Assembly (NCBI GenBank): GCA_017889345.1
Contig: JAGHEJ010000049.1
Location: forward strand, 1 to 35,138
DNA: 35,138 nt
From: Clostridiales bacterium
GTDB lineage: Bacteria; Bacillota; Clostridia; Clostridiales; Clostridiaceae
Direction: 5' to 3'
Shown piece after piece: positions 1-9,324 of this stretch (position 1 is the stretch's first letter; the number at the start of each line of letters is the position of its first letter). Below the pieces are notes generated by a model that worked only from the letters and a program-made list of their open reading frames with translations, was not told where the DNA came from and made no database searches. The translations under genes were made by a program, and so were the position numbers.

Positions 1-926
<926 letters not shown>

Positions 927-962
927 TAAACATAACCTCCCATTTAAAATAACCTACGTTAA

Positions 963-989
963 CTAGCACTCACTTATTAAAAGTGCTAA
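963..989 (-). promoter_or_regulatory. CIRCE element (HrcA operator)
   Basis: Read on the minus strand this is TTAGCACTT, nine bases, GAGTGCTAG. It matches the CIRCE consensus TTAGCACTC-N9-GAGTGCTAA in 16 of 18 arm positions. It lies between the promoter at 1001-1029 and groES, the usual place for the HrcA heat-shock repressor to bind. Confidence 0.95.
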
Positions 990-1000
990 AACATGTTATT

Positions 1001-1029
1001 ACTATAATTAATAATTTTAAAAAACTCAA
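1001..1029 (-). promoter_or_regulatory. Vegetative promoter of groES-groEL
   Basis: On the minus strand TTGAGT (1029-1024) and TATAGT (1006-1001) are separated by exactly 17 bases and are followed directly by the CIRCE element. This is the expected housekeeping sigma factor arrangement for an HrcA-regulated operon. The rest of 927-1149 is AT-rich, and I see no clear terminator for thrS in it. Confidence 0.75.
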
Positions 1030-1149
1030 ATATATTGAGTTTTAAATTCTTTTGCTTTTTTCCATTTTATACAAAATTTCTTATGTTTTATTAGGTTTTC
1101 TTTAATATTCTGTTATTATGATACATATTAAAACAAACAACCATTTTCA

Positions 1150-3084
1150 CTATTTCTTTAGCAAAATTTCTTCCTTAATTTGAGTAATAAATGCTTCTAT
1201 TGATATGCTTCCCTTGTCTCCATCTTTTCTATCTCTAACTGAAACTTCTCTATTATTCTCCTCTTTTTCCCCTACGATAAGTAAATATGGAATTTTCTCT
1301 AATTGACCTTCTCTTATTTTGTATCCAATTTTTTCATATCTATAATCACACTCTGCTCTAATTCCTTCATTCTTTAAAGCATTTGTAACTTCCTCTGCAT
1401 AGCCATTAAATTTCTCAGATATTGGCAATATTCTAACTTGTGTTGGACTTAACCAAACAGGTAAACTTCCTGCATATTTTTCAATAAGCATTGCAATAGT
1501 TCTTTCATAACATCCAATAGAACTTCTATGAATAACCATTGGGTGTTTTTTCTTACCATCTGAGTCTATATAAATCATGTCAAATCTTTCAGCTAAACTA
1601 AAATCAATTTGAATTGTAATTATTGTATCTTCTTTTCCATGTACATTTTTAAATTGTATATCTAATTTAGGTCCATAAAAAGCTGCTTCTCCATCTGCTT
1701 CTACATAATTCACTTCTAGTTTATCTAAAATTTGTTTCATATTAGATTGAGTTTGTTCCCAAAGCTCTTCTTCACCAATATATTTTTCCTTGTTGTTCTT
1801 ATCCCATTTAGAAAATCTATAAGTAACATCTTCACTTATTCCAATACATTCCATAATGTATTTAACTAAGTCCAGTGAGTTTTTAAATTCGTCTTCTAAT
1901 TGCTCTGGTGTACAAATTATATGTCCATCTGATAATGTAAACTGTCTAACTCTTATAAGTCCGTGCATCTCACCTGATGCTTCATTTCTACTTAATACTG
2001 CAGTTTCTCCATATCTTATAGGAAGATCTCTATAACTTTTTTGAGTTGCTTTATAAATCATAAATTGAAATGGACAAGTCATTGGTCTAAGAGCAAAAAC
2101 CTCAGAATCCTTCTCCTCATCTCCTAAGATAAACATGCTATCTTTATAATGATACCAGTGTCCAGAAATTTTATACAAATCACTCTTTGCAAATGTTGGA
2201 GTTTTTGTTAAAACATATCCTCTCTTATCTTCCTCATCTTCTACAAATCTTTGAAGAATTTGCATAAGTTTAGCACCTTTTGGCATTAACAATGGAAGTC
2301 CTTGACCAATATTTTCATTAGTTGTGAAAAAGCCAAGCTCTCTTCCTATTTTGTTATGGTCTCTCTTTTTCGCTTCCTCAACCATAGTTAAATATTCAGT
2401 AAGCATACTTGCTTTAGGAAATGATATACCATAAACACGAGTAAGCATTTTGTTATTTTCATTTCCTCTCCAATAAGCACCTGTTGCACTTAATAATTTA
2501 ATTGCTTTTATTGTCTTTGTACTAAATAAATGTGGACCTGCACACAAGTCCTCAAAATCTCCTTGTTTATAGAAAGAAATTTCAGAATCTTCTGGAATAT
2601 CTCCTATAAGTTCAATTTTATAGTTTTCTCCCCTAGATTCCATTAATTTTATTGCTTCATCTCGAGGAAGAACAAACTTTTCAATTTCAAAAGATTCCTT
2701 GCAAATCTTTTTCATCTCATCTTCAATTTTTTTCAAATCTTCTTGAGAAAATGGAGTTGGTGTTTCAAAATCATAGTAAAAACCATTTTCTATACTAGGT
2801 CCTATTGCAAGTTTAACATCTGGAAATAATCTTTTAACAGCTTGAGCAAGCATATGACTTGTTGTGTGCCAAAAAGCTTTCTTCCCTTCATTTGTATCAA
2901 AAGTTAATATATTTACCGAACAATTTTTATCAATTACATATCTAAGATCTACAGCTTTTCCATCTACTTCTGCACAAGTAGCATTTCTTGCTAAACCTTC
3001 ACTAATACATTTTGCAAATTCAAAAACTGTCATAGGAGATGAAATTTCTTTTTTACTTCCATCTTTCAAACTAACTTCTATCAT
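1150..3084 (-). CDS. thrS: Threonyl-tRNA synthetase
   Basis: This class II aminoacyl-tRNA synthetase charges tRNA-Thr in the cytoplasm. The 644-residue length is typical. The order of domains is the N-terminal TGS domain (about 1-62), the editing domain with HTTSHMLAQAVKRLFP near residues 73-88, the SAD segment with CAGPHL, the catalytic core with RPMTCPFQFMIY and VIHRSSIGCYER, and the C-terminal anticodon-binding domain (PTQVRILPI onward). The ATG at 3084 follows AAGGAGTG. It sits 17 bases downstream of the cyclophilin gene on the same strand and is probably co-transcribed with it. Clostridial thrS genes often have a T-box leader; none fits in the short gap before this one. Confidence 0.97.
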   Translation of the reverse strand: MIEVSLKDGSKKEISSPMTVFEFAKCISEGLARNATCAEVDGKAVDLRYVIDKNCSVNILTFDTNEGKKAFWHTTSHMLAQAVKRLFPDVKLAIGPSIENGFYYDFETPTPFSQEDLKKIEDEMKKICKESFEIEKFVLPRDEAIKLMESRGENYKIELIGDIPEDSEISFYKQGDFEDLCAGPHLFSTKTIKAIKLLSATGAYWRGNENNKMLTRVYGISFPKASMLTEYLTMVEEAKKRDHNKIGRELGFFTTNENIGQGLPLLMPKGAKLMQILQRFVEDEEDKRGYVLTKTPTFAKSDLYKISGHWYHYKDSMFILGDEEKDSEVFALRPMTCPFQFMIYKATQKSYRDLPIRYGETAVLSRNEASGEMHGLIRVRQFTLSDGHIICTPEQLEDEFKNSLDLVKYIMECIGISEDVTYRFSKWDKNNKEKYIGEEELWEQTQSNMKQILDKLEVNYVEADGEAAFYGPKLDIQFKNVHGKEDTIITIQIDFSLAERFDMIYIDSDGKKKHPMVIHRSSIGCYERTIAMLIEKYAGSLPVWLSPTQVRILPISEKFNGYAEEVTNALKNEGIRAECDYRYEKIGYKIREGQLEKIPYLLIVGEKEENNREVSVRDRKDGDKGSISIEAFITQIKEEILLKK

Positions 3085-3101
3085 AGGTCTTCACTCCTTA
3101 A

Positions 3102-3629
3102 TTAAAATTTATCTTCATCTTTTAGCTCGTAATTAACTCCAAAGGTATCAATTTCAACTTTCTCAATAACTGGTTTATTCTTTGGCATATCTCCAAATAC
3201 TGGTTCTTCTGCTATATTTAAAACTACATCTAACCCCTCTATTACTTTTCCAAAAGCAGCATAACTTCCATCAAGATGTGGAGCATTTCCTACCATTATA
3301 AAGAATTGACTTCCACCTGAATTTGGATGATTTGCTCTTGCCATAGATAAAACGCCCAATTCATGTTTTATGTTATTCTCCACTCCATTTAATTTAAATT
3401 CACCTTTAATTGAATATCCTGGATCTCCCATTCCGCTTCCTTGTGGACACCCACCTTGAATAACAAAATTCTTTATGATTCTATGGAAAGTCAATCCATT
3501 ATAAAATCCCTTGTTTATTAACTCTATAAAATTTGCAACAGTAATTGGTGCAACTTCTGGATAAAGCTCAAATTTTATTTCTCCAAAATCTTTTACCTTC
3601 ATAACTCCTATTGGATTTTTATTACTCAT
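3102..3629 (-). CDS. Cyclophilin-type peptidyl-prolyl cis-trans isomerase
   Basis: Cyclophilins catalyse cis-trans isomerisation of Xaa-Pro bonds and help protein folding. The ATG at 3629 is chosen because GGAGGAG lies six bases before it; the frame is open further upstream to 3659, but no ribosome binding site is seen there. This gives 175 residues. The cyclophilin core is clear: the FELYPEVAPITVANF strand and helix, YNGLTFHRIIKNFVIQGG with the catalytic Arg, then the GSQFFIM stretch and the HLDGSYAAFGKVIEG segment. There is no signal peptide, so it should act in the cytoplasm. thrS follows directly. The pairing with thrS looks like simple co-transcription. Confidence 0.95.
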   Translation of the reverse strand: MSNKNPIGVMKVKDFGEIKFELYPEVAPITVANFIELINKGFYNGLTFHRIIKNFVIQGGCPQGSGMGDPGYSIKGEFKLNGVENNIKHELGVLSMARANHPNSGGSQFFIMVGNAPHLDGSYAAFGKVIEGLDVVLNIAEEPVFGDMPKNKPVIEKVEIDTFGVNYELKDEDKF

Positions 3630-3713
3630 TATTTTCTCCTCCACTTTCATTATTTTCATGTAAATAAATATATCTATCTGTTATTAACTTTCGTTTGATA
3701 AATACCTAAATCG

Positions 3714-3736
3714 TACCATAAACCCCTCTTATGGTA
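3714..3736. repeat. Inverted repeat between divergent genes
   Basis: TACCATAA (3714-3721) and TTATGGTA (3729-3736) form a perfect 8-bp inverted repeat with a 7-base spacer. It lies between the cyclophilin gene (minus) and the M28 peptidase gene (plus). No T-tract follows, so it is not an obvious terminator. It could be an operator or a leader hairpin; the sequence does not say which. Confidence 0.45.
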
Positions 3737-3763
3737 AATATAAAATTTAAATAAATATTAACC

Positions 3764-3791
3764 TTGCAAAATAAATTTTTTCTACTATAAA
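3764..3791 (+). promoter_or_regulatory. Promoter of the M28 peptidase gene
   Basis: TTGCAA (3764-3769) and TATAAA (3786-3791) are 16 bases apart and lie about 40 bases before the ATG at 3834. The match to the vegetative consensus is fair, but the AT-rich background makes chance matches common. Confidence 0.45.
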
Positions 3792-3833
3792 TACAAAAAA
3801 TACAATTAAATATTTTTAGGAGAGATTTTATAA

Positions 3834-5309
3834 ATGAAAAATTTGTATAGTAAGTTTTATAAAAATTTTATCTCGCGTTTCCTATCCCTACTCTTATTTA
3901 TAAATCTATGTGTTTTAAATTCCCCTTCTTATGCTTTAACAAAATCATCCTTTGGAAAAGAAGCATTAAAACATATTGAATATTTATCTAAAACTCCAAG
4001 AGTAAGTGGAACAAAATTAATTACCTCATCTCAAAAATATATTAAAAATGAATTTCAAAAATATGGGTACAATGTTTATGAACAAAACTTTGAATGGCCT
4101 CTTAAAAGCTCAAAAAAATCTTCTAAAAACATAATCGCTTTTAAAAAAGGTTTAAACAACAAACAAATTATAATAGGTGCTCATTATGATTCCACAAATT
4201 ATAATGGAGCAGATGATAATGCATCAGGAGTTTCTGCACTTTTAGAGCTTTCTCAAAAATTAAGTAGTATAATTCTTCCATATAATATAAAATTTATAAC
4301 ATTTGACGCAGAAGAACTTGGATTATTTGGTTCAAGATATTTTGTTAAAAATATGAGTGAAGAAGAAAAGTCAAATACAATTTTGTACATAAATATAGAT
4401 AGCATTTTAAGTGGAGATAATTTATATATTTACGGAGATCATGGTCTTCGTGGATGGTTTAGAGATAAGATTTTAAACATTTCCCACGAAAAAAATATTG
4501 AGATTAAAACAAGTCCAGGTATTAATAAAAACAATGATAGCTCTCTTGAAATTCTTAAAGGAGAATGTTTTGATTATAGCGATCACGTATATTTTAAATA
4601 TGTTGGAATTCCTTTTGCATATTTTGAATCAACAAGTTGGGAAAATATGAATAGGTTTACTGGATATCCAGAGTATAGAAATAAAAATTTAGGTATGATT
4701 CTTCATTCTATGAATGATAACTTAGAATTTATTTTAAACAATTTAAAAGATAAACCTCTAAACAATTTATCAAATTGTATTTATCTTTTATATGAAGCAT
4801 TAGTAAGTCCACAAAACTCCATAGTCATAACAACAAATGTTAAATCTGGAGTTGATCTTAAAAAAATATCTTATGAGCTTTACAAAAATAACTCATTAAT
4901 AAACACTCTAACTCATAATGATTCAAATAAAATTAAAATAACAAATCTTCCAAAAGGAAAATACAAAATAAAACAAATAAATAACTCAAACATTAAATTT
5001 TCTTGTAATATGGGAGAAGATTTATTTGATATTTCTGATGTTGGAAATTTAGATATATTATATGAAGATATTAATCTTATTCCTAAATACAAAGACTACG
5101 ATAAAACTCTCATAGAAATATATGGAGATAATTTTGATGATACAAAACCATATGATGAACATACAAATGAAGCTCTTCCTGCTTTCTCTCCAATAAATTC
5201 TGATGTTGATAATAACCCTAATAAAATTACAAAATTTTTAACATATATACTTATAGGAATTCTTTATTCAAATATTTACTCATTACAAAAAGGCAAGTTA
5301 TTAATTTAA
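3834..5309 (+). CDS. Secreted or membrane-anchored M28-family zinc aminopeptidase
   Basis: This is probably a secreted enzyme that removes amino acids from peptides using two zinc ions. A signal peptide covers about residues 1-35. The M28 catalytic set is visible: H117 and D119 in the GAHYDS motif, D128 in GADDNASG, E160 and E161 in FDAEELGLFG, D189, and H291 near the end of the catalytic domain. After residue 320 comes a small beta-rich region with an NLPKGKYKI segment like SpaA or Cna-B folds, then an acidic linker and a C-terminal hydrophobic helix (about 465-480) with a basic tail. No LPxTG sorting signal is present, so the tail may hold it in the membrane. The ATG has AGGAGAG upstream. 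The gene converges on 5306-5797 and its stop lies inside the shared terminator. The exact substrate is unknown. Confidence 0.9.
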   Translation: MKNLYSKFYKNFISRFLSLLLFINLCVLNSPSYALTKSSFGKEALKHIEYLSKTPRVSGTKLITSSQKYIKNEFQKYGYNVYEQNFEWPLKSSKKSSKNIIAFKKGLNNKQIIIGAHYDSTNYNGADDNASGVSALLELSQKLSSIILPYNIKFITFDAEELGLFGSRYFVKNMSEEEKSNTILYINIDSILSGDNLYIYGDHGLRGWFRDKILNISHEKNIEIKTSPGINKNNDSSLEILKGECFDYSDHVYFKYVGIPFAYFESTSWENMNRFTGYPEYRNKNLGMILHSMNDNLEFILNNLKDKPLNNLSNCIYLLYEALVSPQNSIVITTNVKSGVDLKKISYELYKNNSLINTLTHNDSNKIKITNLPKGKYKIKQINNSNIKFSCNMGEDLFDISDVGNLDILYEDINLIPKYKDYDKTLIEIYGDNFDDTKPYDEHTNEALPAFSPINSDVDNNPNKITKFLTYILIGILYSNIYSLQKGKLLI

Positions 5310-5318
5310 CTTGCCTTT
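5289..5318. terminator. Bidirectional terminator
   Basis: AAAGGCAAGTTA (5289-5300) and TAACTTGCCTTT (5307-5318) form a 12-bp stem with a 6-base loop and A/T-rich flanks on both sides. It contains the stop codons of both convergent genes. Confidence 0.85.
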
Positions 5319-5797
5319 ATTTCTATAAAAATTCTATCTGAAAACAGGTTCATTTTACTTATTACTTCAAAAATATAATCAATATAATTTTTAAATTTTT
5401 CAGAATATGTATTATTAAAAACAATAATTTTTCTGTTGCTAAAAAGTGATACTATAAACATACTTTTCAATTTATCAAATCTGCTCAATAAATGAAAATT
5501 TTTATCAAATTTATCAAAATCAAATACATTGCAATAATCTCTAAAAATTAATTTATTCTGTCGTTCAATTTCTAAATCAATTCCCAACATATCGTATATA
5601 TTTTCACTTAAGGTTAAATACGGTTTTAAATTAAATCCACTTATAACATAATAAGAGGAATTAAAACTTTTTAGTAATTTAATTAATAACGCATTAATTT
5701 TACTTCCCTCAACCAATAACTGATTATGAATTCCTATTGGAAAATCATATGTAAATCTAAATTCTTCCAAATGATTTGTATTAAAAACCATCTTCAA
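5306..5797 (-). CDS. Unrecognised protein, 163 residues
   Basis: I do not recognise this family. The product has no signal peptide, no clear membrane segment and no metal-binding or nucleotide-binding motif that I can see. It is rich in Phe, Ile, Asn and Lys, with alternating hydrophobic strands such as KMVFNTNHLEEFRFTYDF, and may be a small alpha/beta cytoplasmic protein. The start is probably TTG at 5797, since AAAGGA lies six to seven bases before it; an ATG two codons later (5791) is the alternative. It converges on the M28 peptidase gene, and the stop codons overlap within one terminator. The next gene upstream on the same strand (5914-6600) is 116 bases away and is also unrecognised. 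Confidence 0.7.
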   Translation of the reverse strand: MKMVFNTNHLEEFRFTYDFPIGIHNQLLVEGSKINALLIKLLKSFNSSYYVISGFNLKPYLTLSENIYDMLGIDLEIERQNKLIFRDYCNVFDFDKFDKNFHLLSRFDKLKSMFIVSLFSNRKIIVFNNTYSEKFKNYIDYIFEVISKMNLFSDRIFIEIKAS

Positions 5798-5913
5798 CTT
5801 TATCCTTTGTCCCCTTCCATATAAAGCAAACCGTATTATCTACCAATTATACTGTAATTTAATCTTAAACTTTTTTCAAGAATTATGTAAAAAAGTTTAT
5901 AATTTGTTTAACA

Positions 5914-6600
5914 TTATTTAAAACCTACAGTACTTAAAAAATATCTATCAAAATAACTAAGGGGCTCTGAATAAATATTTTCACTTAATATTTTATATGT
6001 AGATTTATACTCTTCAATTGATTTTGAAGTAATAAAAGACTCAAGAGTTCCTATATATTTTGGCATAACAATTGTGCCTAATAAAAATGGATTTTCTCTA
6101 TCGTTATATATAATTGTGAATCCAATAAGTCCATTATATTTGTTTAGATCATTATTTCTATATTCATAACATATAAATTTTCGTTTTTCCTTAAGAGTCA
6201 TAGAATCTATTTTTTCAAATAAAGATATAATTTCTGTTGAAATATGATTTTTCCTATGAAATAAATATTCACTTGAAAAAGCTTGTGAATTATTTTCAAG
6301 CATATCTATCTCCTCATCTAAAAATGAAGTTTTCATTTTTAAATCGCTATAAAACTCCTCAAAATTTTTCTCAAAGCTTTTACTTAATAATCCTTTCCCT
6401 CTTGTTTCAATAACCTCTGAATTTAAAAAATATTTTGGAGCTAATTTTTCCAAATCCAAAACATTGTCCTCAAATCTTAAGGATAAAATATCATTTTTCT
6501 CAACAGATAATTGATTTTTATACAATTTATCATTAAAATTAATAACATTGATGCTGTTTAAAAACATGGCAACAGTTAAAAATACGTTTGCTAGCAACAA
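5914..6600 (-). CDS. Unrecognised exported or membrane-anchored protein, 228 residues
   Basis: The start is TTG at 6600, decided by a strong AGGAGGT eight bases upstream; no better ATG exists nearby. The first 22 residues are hydrophobic (LLANVFLTVAMFLNSINVI) with no positive charge before them, so this may be a weak signal peptide or a membrane anchor. The remainder is hydrophilic and largely helical, with an acidic segment near SFLDEEIDMLE and a C-terminal half rich in Tyr. I see no enzymatic motif and do not recognise a family. It is divergent from the queuosine-precursor transporter gene, with 85 bases between the start codons. The neighbour downstream on the same strand is also unknown. 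No terminator is apparent after the stop. Confidence 0.7.
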   Translation of the reverse strand: MLLANVFLTVAMFLNSINVINFNDKLYKNQLSVEKNDILSLRFEDNVLDLEKLAPKYFLNSEVIETRGKGLLSKSFEKNFEEFYSDLKMKTSFLDEEIDMLENNSQAFSSEYLFHRKNHISTEIISLFEKIDSMTLKEKRKFICYEYRNNDLNKYNGLIGFTIIYNDRENPFLLGTIVMPKYIGTLESFITSKSIEEYKSTYKILSENIYSEPLSYFDRYFLSTVGFK

Positions 6601-6685
6601 TAAAATTACCTCCTATAACAATTATAGTTTTAGGATTTCCCATTTAATTTTTAAAAATTCATTATTACTTAAAAGGAGTATTGTA

Positions 6686-7381
6686 ATGCAAAACGAAATT
6701 TTATGGTTCATACTACTATTTGTTAACTTCTTTTTAATATGTGGAGTGTACAAGCTTTTTGGAAAACTAGGACTATTTATGTACATTCCAATCGCTTCAA
6801 TCATAACTAACATTCAAGTAGTTGTAACTCTAGATCTATTCTCAATGTCTGTAACTCTTGGAAATATAACCTACGCTTCAACTTTTCTAATTACAGATAT
6901 TTTGTCTGAATACTATTCTAAAAAAGATGCTCGTGTTGCCGTTATAATTGGATTTTGTTCTATTATAATAGGAACTCTTCTTATGTACATCGTAACGTTT
7001 ATGATTCCTGATGAAGCAGGAGCTCAAATGTTTGAAAATATAAAAAGCATCTTCTCAATTCAACCAAGAATAGTTTTCGCAAGTATCACAACATACTTAA
7101 TATCACAAAACGTAGACATTTCATTATTTAAATTCTTTAAGGATAAATTTCCTTCAAGAAAATATCTTTGGCTTAGAAATAATGGAAGTACAATGCTTAG
7201 TCAAATTTTAGATAACGTTTTATTTAACTTCATGGCGTTTCTTGGTGTTTTCCCAATTAGCTTAATCATAGAAATAGTTATCTCAACATATGTTCTTAAA
7301 TTTATAGTATCTCTTCTTGATACTCCATTTATATATTTTGCTGGTAAAATTAAAAATAGCAAACCTCTTATAGATGTATAA
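6686..7381 (+). CDS. Queuosine precursor transporter, YhhQ/VUT family
   Basis: This family of membrane proteins imports precursors of the tRNA modification queuosine. The ATG at 6686 is chosen because AAAAGGAG precedes it by seven bases; the frame is open upstream to 6548, but that stretch overlaps the divergent gene. The 231-residue product has about six hydrophobic segments. It shows family hallmarks: the TYASTFLITDILSEYYSKKDA stretch near residue 65, the ISQNVDISLFKFFK motif and the WLRNNGSTMLSQILDN motif. No queuosine biosynthesis gene lies nearby, which fits salvage rather than synthesis. I looked for a preQ1 riboswitch before the start and did not see one. A bidirectional terminator follows. 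Confidence 0.9.
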   Translation: MQNEILWFILLFVNFFLICGVYKLFGKLGLFMYIPIASIITNIQVVVTLDLFSMSVTLGNITYASTFLITDILSEYYSKKDARVAVIIGFCSIIIGTLLMYIVTFMIPDEAGAQMFENIKSIFSIQPRIVFASITTYLISQNVDISLFKFFKDKFPSRKYLWLRNNGSTMLSQILDNVLFNFMAFLGVFPISLIIEIVISTYVLKFIVSLLDTPFIYFAGKIKNSKPLIDV

Positions 7382-7382
7382 C

Positions 7383-7413
7383 AAAAGGGAATGTATTAAA
7401 TACATTCCCCTTT
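7383..7413. terminator. Bidirectional terminator
   Basis: GGGAATGTA (7387-7395) pairs with TACATTCCC (7401-7409) around a 5-base loop, with A and T runs on either side. It ends the transporter gene on the plus strand and the selenocysteine operon on the minus strand. Confidence 0.85.
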
Positions 7414-7416
7414 ATT

Positions 7417-9321
7417 TTAAAATAATCTTCTCTTATCTCCATCTCTAAAAGTTACTTTCGTCTCATCTAAATGCTCAAGCAAAAATACTAAATACTTTCT
7501 ATTAGAATTTAAAATCTCCTTTGCATCTTTAAGCTCTATATATTTATTCTCTTTTAAAAATTTCACAATCTGATTTTTTCCATATAAAAAATCTTCTTTA
7601 AGTAAATACATCTCAGGATTTACTTTATATAAAACTCCACTATCTTCTAAATAATCATGAAGCTCTTGAAAATACGAAACATTAAACTTACTCTCTAAAT
7701 CTTTAATCTTTGGAGGAATAAACTTCTTATCTCTATACTCCTTTATTATCCCATCACATATTCTTTTATCATCTTTTGATAAAATAACTTCAAAATCAAA
7801 TAAAGAAACATATTTTGAAATTAATTTTATAAGTTTTTGAGATTCAAAATATGAAAATATCTTATCATAAATTCTTGTTTTAGAACTCTTAACTTTTAAA
7901 CGACTTTTAAGCTCCTCTTTTAAAATTCCAATTTTAAATTTATTTCCTTTGTGATATCCAGTTAATATTCTATCTATCTCCAAAAATAATTTATCTAAGT
8001 TTTCTTTATGTATATAATATTTTTTCCCTCCATCTTCAAACTCTTTTACAACTTCATCTTCTATTATATATTTAAGTTCCTTAAGTAAATTTTCCTTTGA
8101 AATTAAATACTTCTCACAAATCTCATCTATTGTAAGTATCATTTCTTGATCATTTTTAAGAAGAGAAGATATGTATTCATAACCCACTTCCTTCTCTCTT
8201 AATTTAACATTCTCAACATAAGAAAATTTATCTCCCTTAGCTCTCTTTGGCAATGGATCTATTATATATCCTCCCCCAATTGTTATCATAGGAGAATAAA
8301 ATCTTACAACATATCTATCATCTTTTAAACTTGTTAAAGGTTTTTCTAAATGAAATTGAACATAAGCTTCAGAGTTTGGCTCAATCTCGTCTTTATCTAA
8401 AATATACATTCTTCCAATTATTTCACTTGCTCCATGAAAAAACCTAATTCTTTGTCTATGTAAAATATTTTTATCAATATTTTTTAAAGAATAAAATTTG
8501 CAATCAACCATATAACTTGGAGATAATAAATTCTTTTGAGATACAACAAATCCTCTCTCAATACTTTCTTTCTTAACATTGGCTAAATTTAAAGCACATC
8601 TTTGTCCTGCATAAGCTTCCTTACAATTTTCTTCGTAAACCTGAATGTTTCTAACTTTTGTTTCAATTCCAGAAGGATAAATAGTTACGCTATCATTTAA
8701 AGAAACCTTTCCAGAAATAATTGTTCCCGTAACAACAGTTCCAAATCCACTTACACTAAAACATCTATCAATAGGAAGTCTAAAAATTCCATTATCATTT
8801 TTCCCAAAATCCTCATCAAGAAGATTATCAATTTCACTTACAAGTTCCTCATAACCCTCTTTAGTTTTACAAGAAAATGGTATGATTTTTGAATTCTCAA
8901 GAAAAGTTCCTTCAAGTTCCTCACTAACTTCGCTTTTTATCATCTCATACCACTCATCATCGACTAAATCTCTTTTAGTTAAAACAACTATTCCCTTATT
9001 TAAGTTTAACATACTTAAAATATCTAGATGCTCTCTCGTTTGAGGTTTGATTCCTTCTTCACATGAAATTACAAGTAGTACAACATCAATTCCAGTTGCT
9101 CCAGCTAACATATTTTTTATAAATTTTTCATGTCCAGGCACATCAATAATTCCAGCTCTTCTTTTAGATGGAAGATCAAAAAACGCAAATCCTAAATTTA
9201 TAGAAATTCCTCTCTTCTTCTCTTCTGATAAGGAATCTGTATCAATATTTGTAAGTGTTCTTATTAAAGATGTTTTTCCATGATCAATATGTCCTGCTGT
9301 TCCTATTATAATATTTTTCAA
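7417..9321 (-). CDS. selB: Selenocysteine-specific elongation factor SelB
   Basis: SelB is a GTPase that carries selenocysteyl-tRNA to the ribosome and binds the SECIS hairpin of the mRNA. The GTPase motifs are clear: GHIDHGKTS at residues 10-18, RGIS in the switch region, DVPGHEKFIKNM, and TKRD as the base-recognition motif. EF-Tu-like beta-barrel domains follow, and the C-terminal third holds the winged-helix repeats that bind SECIS RNA. The 634-residue length is typical. The start is TTG at 9321, with GAGGTG seven bases before it inside the end of selA; three bases separate the TAG stop of selA from this start, so translation is probably coupled. It is the last gene of selD-selA-selB. Confidence 0.97.
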   Translation of the reverse strand: MKNIIIGTAGHIDHGKTSLIRTLTNIDTDSLSEEKKRGISINLGFAFFDLPSKRRAGIIDVPGHEKFIKNMLAGATGIDVVLLVISCEEGIKPQTREHLDILSMLNLNKGIVVLTKRDLVDDEWYEMIKSEVSEELEGTFLENSKIIPFSCKTKEGYEELVSEIDNLLDEDFGKNDNGIFRLPIDRCFSVSGFGTVVTGTIISGKVSLNDSVTIYPSGIETKVRNIQVYEENCKEAYAGQRCALNLANVKKESIERGFVVSQKNLLSPSYMVDCKFYSLKNIDKNILHRQRIRFFHGASEIIGRMYILDKDEIEPNSEAYVQFHLEKPLTSLKDDRYVVRFYSPMITIGGGYIIDPLPKRAKGDKFSYVENVKLREKEVGYEYISSLLKNDQEMILTIDEICEKYLISKENLLKELKYIIEDEVVKEFEDGGKKYYIHKENLDKLFLEIDRILTGYHKGNKFKIGILKEELKSRLKVKSSKTRIYDKIFSYFESQKLIKLISKYVSLFDFEVILSKDDKRICDGIIKEYRDKKFIPPKIKDLESKFNVSYFQELHDYLEDSGVLYKVNPEMYLLKEDFLYGKNQIVKFLKENKYIELKDAKEILNSNRKYLVFLLEHLDETKVTFRDGDKRRLF

Positions 9322-9324
9322 ACT

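Noticed and set aside
3085-3101. T-box riboswitch before thrS
   Set aside because: Only 17 bases separate thrS from the upstream gene, and no T-box sequence is seen in 3630-3833.
6601-6685. preQ1 riboswitch before the queuosine-precursor transporter
   Set aside because: The 85-base gap has no stem followed by the A-rich tail and pseudoknot of the preQ1-I form, and none of the preQ1-II features.
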